DNA of 37,791 nt from an uncultured bacterium (GTDB taxonomy: Bacteria; Bacteroidota; Bacteroidia; Sphingobacteriales; Sphingobacteriaceae). The notes beneath the pieces are model-generated. The model was not told where the DNA came from, ran no database searches, and saw only the letters and a program-made list of their open reading frames with translations. A program made the translations under genes and the position numbers. Where the stretch lies: contig CAJBBN010000138.1 of the NCBI GenBank assembly GCA_903951325.1, forward strand, positions 1 to 37,791. Reading direction: 5' to 3'. This document shows positions 9,526 to 17,612 of the stretch, piece after piece. Within the stretch, counting starts at the first letter, position 1. Every line of letters begins with the position of its first letter.

Positions 9526-11925
9526 ATTTATTTTTGCAGAAATAGCAGTTGCAATTGTAGTAAATAATACAATGGAGATAGAACTGATGGGCATTAATAT
9601 AGCTGCAATTACCGGCGATAGATTTCCTTGCACTGCATAAAATAATCCAACAGTATTATACAATAAAGAAATCACAAAACTTATCACTATAATTTTTTTA
9701 CTCGTTTTAGCAAATTGGATAAATCGATCTAAATTACCAAATGATTTTCCATCCATGATGATGTCACTCGCTGGAGAGAAATAATTAGCTTGGTCGGTAA
9801 TGGCAATGCCGACATCGCTCTGCCTCAATGCTCCTGCATCATTTAAGCCATCACCTACCATCATTACTACCTTTCCTTTTGCTTGGAGCGTTTCTATTTT
9901 ATGTAATTTATCTGATGGGCTTTGTTTGAAATATAAAGGAGTAGTATCTCCTAACATAAATTGTAAGGTGTTACGCTCCGCATCATGATCGCCAGATAAA
10001 ACCATTAACTCAAATTTATTTTTTAGCCGCGCTATTAAACTTGCAAAACCATTTCGATAAACATGCTTTATAGAAAAATAACCTTTAATAGTATTATTTA
10101 ATTCAATATAAACGATACTTTCTTTTAATATTCCATCTTGAATTGCCCCTAAAATGAATTGTTCGGAACCCACTCTAATTTTAAAATGCGGATAACTTGC
10201 TATCATTCCCTTGCCTGGTATTTCTTCAAAAGTAGTTAGTTCAATACTTGAATCATTTTTAATAAAATCATAAATTCTTTTGCTTAATGGATGTGCAGAA
10301 TTCTTAAATAACACTTTTAGTAATTCATTTTCTTGAGCAGAAAGCGGCGCTCCTTTATACACTACATCAGCAAATTTAGCTTCTGTAATGGTGCCTGTTT
10401 TATCAAAAACAATGACATTTATTTTAGCTAGTTTTTCTAAAATACTCGCATTTTTAAGATAAAAAGCTTTTTTCCCTAATTGTCTAATACTGTTACCGTG
10501 GGTAAAAGTTGCAGCCAAAAGCAATGCACATGGGCATGCAATAATGAGCGTTGTTGTTAAAGCATTGATGGCGCGGGATAAGTCTTGTGGTAACCAATAA
10601 AAAAATGCGGCAGCTGTGATGGCAAATAAAACTAGGGTAAAATATTTACTAATGGTTTGCACAAAGGTATATTGTTGCGTTTCTCTTTCTTGAAAAACTT
10701 CTTTATTCCATAATTTAGTTAAATAACTTTGCGAAACTGTTTTTAAAACTTCTAAAGACAAAGATCCGCCAACTTGTTTTCCACCTGCATATAACAATTC
10801 ACCTCTATTCTTTTCGACAGGCTCTGCTTCACCAGTTACAAAACTATAATCAATTTTTCCGGCACCCTTTAGGAGCATGGCATCTACAGGAATTAATTCG
10901 TTATTCCTAACCAGAATATGATCTCCTTTTTTTAATTTATTAACAGGAATTGTTTCTTCGATTCCTTTATTAATTTTAATGATGGACAAAGGGAAAAAAG
11001 ATTTATAATCTCTATCAAAAGAAAGTGTTTCGTATGTTCTATCTTGAAAATAACGACCAATGAGCATAAAAAATACAATACCGGTCATGGAGTCGAAATA
11101 GCCAGCCCCATTGCCATAGAACAATTCATAGACACTTCGACCAAATGTTATTAGAATAGCCAATGCAATTGGCAAATCGATATTTAAATAGCCTTTTAAC
11201 AAACCCTTAATGCCTGTAATAAAAAATTCTGATGCGGCATAAAATAAAACTGGCAAAGAAAGCGCCATAGAGATATAGCCAAAATAAAACTTTAGATTTT
11301 CTTGATCGAAATAGTTTCCTAAAGAAAAATATTCTGGAAAGCTAAGCATCATAATATTGCCAAAAGCAAAACCCGCTAAACCAATTTTAAATAATCTTTT
11401 CCGATTAATAAGATTAGGCTTATTACCTTCTGCGCTTGCTAAACTAATGTGTGGTTCATAACCTATTTCGGCCATTAAAGAAGCGATTGCGGCTAAAGAT
11501 GTTTCCGATTCTTTAAATGAGATAGCTACTTCTTTTCGGGGAAAATTAACAACAGATTGTATTACGCCAGCATTTAGGCGATGCATATTTTCTAATAAAT
11601 AAACGCATGAGCTACAGTGCATGGTAGGCACATGAAAGGTAATGTGCGTTTCTATACCATTACTAAAAGTAATGAGCGATGCTTTTAAATCTGCATCTTC
11701 TAGGTATTGATAGCCATCATGTTTTTTTTGAAACCTACTGATGCCTGGATTTTGATCTAAAGTATAATAGCTGCATAAATTATTTTCAGATAATAATTCA
11801 TATACCAAACTACAGCCTTCGCAGCAAAATGGTTTTTCATCAAAAGTCACTAAATGAGATTCGCAATCCTCTCCGCAATGATAACAGATTTGATTGGCAG
11901 TGATTTCGGCACTATTTTTTTGCAT
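9520..11925 (-). CDS. ccoI: Cu-translocating P-type ATPase, CcoI/FixI type; start set to ATG 11925 rather than the track's TTG 11931
   Basis: N-terminal CYHCGEDC...FCCEGC, HMA domain MHCSSC, CPC motif, DKTGT, GDGLNDAGAL; TTG 11931 lies inside a TAAATTTG promoter element. Confidence 0.92.
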   Translation of the reverse strand: MQKNSAEITANQICYHCGEDCESHLVTFDEKPFCCEGCSLVYELLSENNLCSYYTLDQNPGISRFQKKHDGYQYLEDADLKASLITFSNGIETHITFHVPTMHCSSCVYLLENMHRLNAGVIQSVVNFPRKEVAISFKESETSLAAIASLMAEIGYEPHISLASAEGNKPNLINRKRLFKIGLAGFAFGNIMMLSFPEYFSLGNYFDQENLKFYFGYISMALSLPVLFYAASEFFITGIKGLLKGYLNIDLPIALAILITFGRSVYELFYGNGAGYFDSMTGIVFFMLIGRYFQDRTYETLSFDRDYKSFFPLSIIKINKGIEETIPVNKLKKGDHILVRNNELIPVDAMLLKGAGKIDYSFVTGEAEPVEKNRGELLYAGGKQVGGSLSLEVLKTVSQSYLTKLWNKEVFQERETQQYTFVQTISKYFTLVLFAITAAAFFYWLPQDLSRAINALTTTLIIACPCALLLAATFTHGNSIRQLGKKAFYLKNASILEKLAKINVIVFDKTGTITEAKFADVVYKGAPLSAQENELLKVLFKNSAHPLSKRIYDFIKNDSSIELTTFEEIPGKGMIASYPHFKIRVGSEQFILGAIQDGILKESIVYIELNNTIKGYFSIKHVYRNGFASLIARLKNKFELMVLSGDHDAERNTLQFMLGDTTPLYFKQSPSDKLHKIETLQAKGKVVMMVGDGLNDAGALRQSDVGIAITDQANYFSPASDIIMDGKSFGNLDRFIQFAKTSKKIIVISFVISLLYNTVGLFYAVQGNLSPVIAAILMPISSISIVLFTTIATAISAKINL

Positions 11926-11928
11926 ATG

Positions 11929-11936
11929 CAAATTTA
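11929..11936 (-). promoter_or_regulatory. Candidate -7 element TAAATTTG for ccoI
   Basis: Exact TAnnTTTG match, starts 29.5 nt from the palindrome centre. Confidence 0.65.
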
Positions 11937-11953
11937 ATTAGTCACCGTAATTG

Positions 11954-11977
11954 AAAATATGACAAATGTCATATTTT
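11954..11977. promoter_or_regulatory. Fnr/Crp-like operator upstream of ccoI
   Basis: AAAATATGACA-AA-TGTCATATTTT, 11-bp perfect arms, TGA-N6-TCA core. Confidence 0.8.
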
Positions 11978-11986
11978 GAAGCATAG

Positions 11987-12700
11987 TTAATCGTGAATAT
12001 TTGCTACTTTTAACAAGCCTGGAATATCAATGATTTGAATTTTTCTGCCCTCGAAAGATACTAGCTTCTTTGATTTAAATTCGGACAGTAAACGGATTGC
12101 AGTTTCTGTTGCAGTTCCAACTAAAGTAGCAATCTCTTCTCTAGAAAGGCTTACAGACATAGTAATCCCGTCTGGTTCTAGACCATACATTTCTTTTAAG
12201 AAAAGTAAAGATTCTGCCATTCGCTCTCTTACCGGTTTTTGTGCTAGGTGTAAAATAGACTCTTCTGCATGCTTTAAATTACTTGACAATAATTTAATGA
12301 GTTGAATAGAAAAATTTGAATCTTTTTCTATGAGGGATAAAATTACATTTTTAGGAATAAAACAAATAGAAGTGGTATCTATTGCGGTTGCCGAACTCGA
12401 ATATTTTTCGCCGGCAAGCATGGCCCTGTAACCAACTATATCACCTTCTTTTGCAAATCGAACAATTTGCTCTCTACCTTCATCTCCCATTTGGTGAATT
12501 TTTATTTTGCCAGTATTTACACAAAATATACCATGAGGATAGGCGCCTTCTGCAAATAATTGTTGCCCTTTTTCTAATGATTGGCACCATTTATTTTCAT
12601 TAATTATCTTTACTTCATCTGGTGCAATTTGACAGAAAATAGACTTATAACGAGCATGGCAATGTTCGCAATCGTGTTGTATATCTTCTTTTTTAGACAT
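11987..12700 (-). CDS. Crp/Fnr family regulator, likely Fe-S O2-sensing Fnr type; start revised from 12787 to ATG 12700
   Basis: cNMP-binding fold, C-terminal HTH LSREEIATLVGTATETAIRLLSEF; N-terminal C-x2-C-x8-C plus internal TTSICFIP Cys aligning with FNR Cys122; the track's N-terminal 29 aa are a non-homologous hydrophobic stretch. Confidence 0.88.
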   Translation of the reverse strand: MSKKEDIQHDCEHCHARYKSIFCQIAPDEVKIINENKWCQSLEKGQQLFAEGAYPHGIFCVNTGKIKIHQMGDEGREQIVRFAKEGDIVGYRAMLAGEKYSSSATAIDTTSICFIPKNVILSLIEKDSNFSIQLIKLLSSNLKHAEESILHLAQKPVRERMAESLLFLKEMYGLEPDGITMSVSLSREEIATLVGTATETAIRLLSEFKSKKLVSFEGRKIQIIDIPGLLKVANIHD

Positions 12701-12825
12701 GGTTTTTTGGAATAAAACTAAATTTAACAAAAAAAATAAGGTTATCAGATAAAAAAAAGGCTGAAAATTGATAAATGCCCCTAACAACCTTTTAAGGGTA
12801 ACAAATAATATTTGATTCTTTGATA

Positions 12826-14424
12826 TTAATTGATGATTATTTTTTTATGATACATTTCGTTACCAGATTTAACTTTTACAATATAGGTTCCTTTACCCAA
12901 TTCGCCCAAGGCTAGCGAACCTTGTGATGCCTTATCTTGATAAAGTAATTTACCAAGCATATCGTAAATATATACTTCGTATAAATTTACATTTCCTTGT
13001 TTTCCGGTAAATAAAATTTCAAAATTACCCTTACTAGGATTTGGGAAAATCACTAATTCTTTATTTTCAATTGTATTATTTTCGACTGAAGTTGAAATGG
13101 TACATTGCTTGAAACCATTATAAGTATTGGTGGTTACCCCACCAGTTGGGGAAGTGTATTTAAAAGTATATACACCATTGGTACTCCATTCGTATTCAAC
13201 CAAATAAGTTAAGCCCGCTAAAGTATAAGTTAAAGCATATCCATTTTGATTGGCATTAGCTACCAAGTTTGTAATCACCGCGCCTTTTAAAGGCGCGCCA
13301 GCTGGTCTAATAGAAGAAGCTTTTGATTGAGGAACAATTTGCAAATCTGCATCTTCTGTTACACTACCAACCATATTACCAATCATGTATGGCGCGGTTG
13401 CAGTTCCATGATAATGATAAACTCCATTGCTTGCATAATGACCATGATTTGCATCTAAGCTTTTCATATTTGATCCATCTGGTTCTAAGGTACCGTATAC
13501 CGCAAAACCATCAAGTGCATAAGCTATTGGATATGTTAAAGGAGAAGTGCTATATAAATGTAGTGGCGCAGTATGGTAATGGTAATCGTCTGCTCTGCCG
13601 CAATGACCGCCCCAATAATCTAATTGCCCATCTAAAAATGCATCGACACCAGTATTAGTATAAGGGTTAAATATAGCAACTCCATTTACGGCAATAGCTA
13701 CTGCACCTTTTAAAAAATGAAACTGGTTTACTGGAACTGGGTTTGCTGCAATTGATGGGTTCAAAGGTATACTCCAGGCATTAGTGCCAATATAACATTG
13801 AGGAATTGGAAATTGTTGCTGCCAACCTGTAATGCCTGTCATCATTCCATGTGATGGAATTCCTTTAGACTCCACCCTAAAATAAGTTGAATCCCAAAAT
13901 GTATTGACTGCTGGTTTGTAAAAAGTAAAAGCAGAATCTATGGTAAGCGGATTGGTTATTGTTTGAAAAGTTCTGATGGCCTTAGCCGTAAATCCTAAAA
14001 AGGAAACAATCATTAGGCAAACTAAAACTGGAATTATTTTGCTGTATTTATGCTTCTGTTGTAAATATATAAGCAAGAAGGTTAAGCTTAAAAAAAGAAT
14101 TAAAAATGGGTAAAAATTTGACTTTTCTTCATTAGCATTAGCGCTGTAGCTCCTTCTAGTATTCAGTTTCAATATATTGCTTGTTTTTTGTGCAATAAAC
14201 TGTTGGTTAGCAATCGAGAAGCTTTTTAAAGGGAAATGGGAGATTGTTCCATTTGAGTTTTCTAAGTAAACTTGCGTTCCTTTCAACATTAAAAATGAAC
14301 CTTGCACGCTTTCTCCTGAAACAGTCCAATGCTGATCAGGTCTATGTGGAAGATTTAAATCGTGCGCAGTTAAATTGTTTTGAAAACTTAACAAAAGGCA
14401 AAAGATGAATACAATTTTTCTCAT
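12826..14424 (-). CDS. YHYH domain protein with T9SS type A sorting domain and two internal TM segments
   Basis: DDYHYHTAPLHLY and GVYHYHGT motifs; C-terminal VIFPNPSKGNFEI...GTYIVKVKSGNEMYHKKIIIN. Confidence 0.85.
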   Translation of the reverse strand: MRKIVFIFCLLLSFQNNLTAHDLNLPHRPDQHWTVSGESVQGSFLMLKGTQVYLENSNGTISHFPLKSFSIANQQFIAQKTSNILKLNTRRSYSANANEEKSNFYPFLILFLSLTFLLIYLQQKHKYSKIIPVLVCLMIVSFLGFTAKAIRTFQTITNPLTIDSAFTFYKPAVNTFWDSTYFRVESKGIPSHGMMTGITGWQQQFPIPQCYIGTNAWSIPLNPSIAANPVPVNQFHFLKGAVAIAVNGVAIFNPYTNTGVDAFLDGQLDYWGGHCGRADDYHYHTAPLHLYSTSPLTYPIAYALDGFAVYGTLEPDGSNMKSLDANHGHYASNGVYHYHGTATAPYMIGNMVGSVTEDADLQIVPQSKASSIRPAGAPLKGAVITNLVANANQNGYALTYTLAGLTYLVEYEWSTNGVYTFKYTSPTGGVTTNTYNGFKQCTISTSVENNTIENKELVIFPNPSKGNFEILFTGKQGNVNLYEVYIYDMLGKLLYQDKASQGSLALGELGKGTYIVKVKSGNEMYHKKIIIN

Positions 14425-15770
14425 TAATGGCTTATTTTAATTTTTTCGATTTTACTGAAATTTTTACCCATCACTTTTATAAAATAAAAACCATCGTATA
14501 ATTTTCTGACATCAAAATAAGTAATCGTACTACCTTGTACTATTTTATCTGATTGAATAATTTTACCTTGAAGGTCTATTAATTCCAATTGCACGTCTTC
14601 GTTTTGTAAACCACCTAATTGAATGGCTACAAATTCTGTTGCAGGATTGGGCGATACAATGATGCTAGTTTTGATAGTATTGGCTATACCGGTGCTTGGC
14701 GAATAAGTAGTAACGGGCTCTGCAATGGTCGTTACTTTAGCCACTACCCTGCTTCCATAAAACGTAGGGCCAACTATATACGGATAAGCGGAGTTCCAAT
14801 TTTGATCTACTGTTGCGAAATAACAATAAGTGCCATTTGGGAATTCGGGGGTAATACAAAAACGGCCATTGTGTATATCTAAATAATCCGAATTGCTATC
14901 TAAAACAAATTCATAATCTTCTTTGAAATAACCTAATGGATAAGTTGTACTTACCGGAGGTCCAGCTGTAACAGTTGTTCCGTTTGCATATTGCGTACGC
15001 GTACTTATATTTCTGTATTGATAACTTGATTTCATCCTAACAATTCCACCAGTGCCATCCAAATTTTTATATCCATAAGCTCCATAAATTGGAAAGCCAT
15101 CGTAGGCAAAACCAATAAGTGGAGCATGCACATTGCTATCAATTAAATATAATCCATCGGCAACATATAAATTGCAAATGGTAGAAATTACAGAAAGGTC
15201 TAGGCTAAATGCACTCGGATTTTGATGGTGATGATAATTACCCATTGCTGGATGGCCTTTCGCACAATCAAAACCTATGCGCTCTGCAACAACAGCATCT
15301 CTATTCCAAACATTATCGCCCATGCCCCCAAGTGGCCCGCCTGCAAGTGCTCCAGTCGAAGATTTCCAAGATACACCATCTCTATAATCAAACAAAGCAA
15401 CTCCGTTAATAAATAAACCAATATTATTCGGAGTTGTGTTTACCGGATTTCCTGTATTTTTTACTGGATTCAATGGGAGTTTGAAAATAGCATTTTGACT
15501 GGTTGCAAGCGATGGATTACCATCTAAAAAAGGACCAGTTATATAAGATGGAATACCATTCGTTGCCACATAAACATTGGCAGTCGAATACTTTACACTC
15601 AATACATTTGCTAAGGTATTGTCGTTAATAGGTATGTAATTATTTTTCACATAATGTCTGCCCATAATACCAGTTGTATTTTGCAACCAGTTTAAAATTA
15701 CAGGATTAGTTTGGGCAAATGCACTGTGCAAGCCAACTATTAAAATTGATGTTAATACTATTTTTTTCAT
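14424..15770 (-). CDS. YHYH-family protein (YHHH variant) with T9SS sorting domain
   Basis: Signal peptide, GNYHHHQNP, GFAYDGFPIYGAYGY, C-terminal VSPNPATEFVAIQL...FYFIKVMGKNFSKIEKIKISH; TAATG coupling to the next gene. Confidence 0.8.
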   Translation of the reverse strand: MKKIVLTSILIVGLHSAFAQTNPVILNWLQNTTGIMGRHYVKNNYIPINDNTLANVLSVKYSTANVYVATNGIPSYITGPFLDGNPSLATSQNAIFKLPLNPVKNTGNPVNTTPNNIGLFINGVALFDYRDGVSWKSSTGALAGGPLGGMGDNVWNRDAVVAERIGFDCAKGHPAMGNYHHHQNPSAFSLDLSVISTICNLYVADGLYLIDSNVHAPLIGFAYDGFPIYGAYGYKNLDGTGGIVRMKSSYQYRNISTRTQYANGTTVTAGPPVSTTYPLGYFKEDYEFVLDSNSDYLDIHNGRFCITPEFPNGTYCYFATVDQNWNSAYPYIVGPTFYGSRVVAKVTTIAEPVTTYSPSTGIANTIKTSIIVSPNPATEFVAIQLGGLQNEDVQLELIDLQGKIIQSDKIVQGSTITYFDVRKLYDGFYFIKVMGKNFSKIEKIKISH

Positions 15771-15786
15771 GCTATTTAGACGCGGT

Positions 15787-16818
15787 TTATTCGTTTTTCC
15801 TTCGATTCAATAACAATAATTCTTTCGGAAAAGCCAATGCAGGATTAAACAAGAATTTTTGATCGGTAAGGGTAAGCAAAAAAGCCGTTAAATCTACCTT
15901 TTCCGCTTTATTTAACTTAATCTTAATACGCGTATGATTGCTTGTAAGAAGTTCAATATTTTCGTAATGATGAAGCACCTCCTGCAATTTACGCACACGG
16001 CCATCGTGCATATAAGGAAATGTAAAGGCAATATTTCTAAGGGTAGGTACTTTAAAACAGATGGAATCTTTTGCACTTTGCGTAATGCGCATGCGCCCCA
16101 TGTCTTTTAAATTTGAATCGATAGGTAAATTATTTTGCTCAAATTTTAAATTGGTAAATAGCGGCTCAGTATGACATGTTGCGCAATTTTTTTTAAAAAT
16201 ATGGTAGCCTTTTTTTTCTTGTGCAGTAAAAGTAGCACTCCCGTTTTTCACACTATCATATTTAGCGCTTGCAGAAACCATTTGCAATAAAAACTGTGTG
16301 ATTGATTTTAAAAAACGATCTGTAGAAATTATCTCATCGCCATAGGCTTGTTTAAATAAATTTTTATAAAAAACGCTGCGATTTAACTTTTCTAAAACAT
16401 GATTTAAATTCTCATCCATTTCTAGGTGATTGGTAAGGGGAGCTAAGGCTTGCATCTCTAAATTATTAATTGCTCCATCCCACATAAAATTTTCGTGCCA
16501 TGCTAAATTCATAAGCCCAGGTGCATTCCGAAAGCCAATACGATCGGCTATTCCATGGCTTAAGGCATGGTCGACATGCGTAAATGCGGTATAATTACTA
16601 TGACAACTTGCGCAAGAAATACTACTGTCTTTAGATAATATGGGATCGTAAAATAAAGCGCGACCAATATTTATTTTATTTGAATCAAAAGGGTTATTTT
16701 TAAAATTATATTTTGGTTTTGGGAAATTTTCTGGTTTTTTAAACTCAGTTTCGGAAGGCGAAATAAATGCAATAGAAAAAACCGATAATAAAATAAAAAA
16801 AACAACGCCCTTATTCAT
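15787..16818 (-). CDS. Di-haem cytochrome c peroxidase family protein (MbnH/MauG-like)
   Basis: Two CxxCH motifs (CASCHS, CATCHT), RNAPGLMNLAWHENFMWDG, PTLRNIAFTFPYMHDGR. Confidence 0.9.
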   Translation of the reverse strand: MNKGVVFFILLSVFSIAFISPSETEFKKPENFPKPKYNFKNNPFDSNKINIGRALFYDPILSKDSSISCASCHSNYTAFTHVDHALSHGIADRIGFRNAPGLMNLAWHENFMWDGAINNLEMQALAPLTNHLEMDENLNHVLEKLNRSVFYKNLFKQAYGDEIISTDRFLKSITQFLLQMVSASAKYDSVKNGSATFTAQEKKGYHIFKKNCATCHTEPLFTNLKFEQNNLPIDSNLKDMGRMRITQSAKDSICFKVPTLRNIAFTFPYMHDGRVRKLQEVLHHYENIELLTSNHTRIKIKLNKAEKVDLTAFLLTLTDQKFLFNPALAFPKELLLLNRRKNE

Positions 16819-17485
16819 TTGATAAATTTTGAACTTTAGAGCAAGTCGCGTTTTCTGAAAGTAATTTTGCTAATTGCACTGCTTTAAGCTGTGGAGACAT
16901 TATTTCAAATTGTTTTTGCGCTAAACAATATTGTAACATGGGCAAAAAATTAAAACTCAAAATATATTTATTATTCGGAAAAACTTCGAAGGAATTAGTT
17001 TGAATAGCATTTAACTTTCCAGCATAGCCACCAACATGATATTGAAATGGCTGTTGAACTTTAGTATTTAAAACCCCTTCTAATTTAAAATTGATATATC
17101 CACTCTGCCAAGCCCAATACATTCCTTTTCGTGGGTCTAAGTCGCCGGTTAAAATTCCTGCAACATTGGTGTTACTATCCACCCCAATATTAAAAGATAC
17201 ACGATTATAAACTTGATTTTTAGGTATATTAAATTGGATTGGATTGGGGTCGAGCAGATCAATCAAATGCGCTTGGTTAGTGTCTACAAATACCAATTGC
17301 GCTTGATTATAAAATTTAAAATTAGTTAAATAGATGGCGCATTTAGAGATTTTAAGGGAATCATTGAGGTATAGCTGATCAAAATCCGTTTGCAAAAAGA
17401 AAGTTGTTTTTTGTGATTGTGCAGGAGCCTCTTTATATATAGCAGCACAGCATAAAAAAAGTAAAATTAGTTTCTTAAAGTACAT
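16811..17485 (-). CDS. MbnP-family protein
   Basis: Signal peptide; IGVDSNTNVAGILTGDLDPRKGMYWAWQSGYINFKLEG signature; overlaps the MbnH-like gene by 8 bp. Confidence 0.85.
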   Translation of the reverse strand: MYFKKLILLFLCCAAIYKEAPAQSQKTTFFLQTDFDQLYLNDSLKISKCAIYLTNFKFYNQAQLVFVDTNQAHLIDLLDPNPIQFNIPKNQVYNRVSFNIGVDSNTNVAGILTGDLDPRKGMYWAWQSGYINFKLEGVLNTKVQQPFQYHVGGYAGKLNAIQTNSFEVFPNNKYILSFNFLPMLQYCLAQKQFEIMSPQLKAVQLAKLLSENATCSKVQNLSNE

Positions 17486-17612
17486 CCTAATATTATTTTA
17501 GAAAAAACACCATCAATACAACACATTTAATCTAATTTTAATTGATTATGCCTCGATTATAAAATAAAATTATGCATTTTTAACTTTTAAAACTACAAAA
17601 CTAATTGAATAT

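Noticed and set aside
11954-11977. Palindrome as a transcription terminator of the fnr-like gene
   Set aside because: AT-rich stem with a 2-nt centre and no T-run; better explained as a dimeric regulator site shared with two other promoters.
12701-12787. Hydrophobic N-terminal extension of the Crp/Fnr ORF as a membrane anchor
   Set aside because: More likely translated upstream region; the ATG at 12700 gives a normal Fnr-length protein and the extension lacks family similarity.
13323-13658. Plus-strand 111-aa His/Leu-rich ORF opposite the YHYH gene
   Set aside because: Antisense frame of His/Tyr-rich coding sequence; no supporting motifs.
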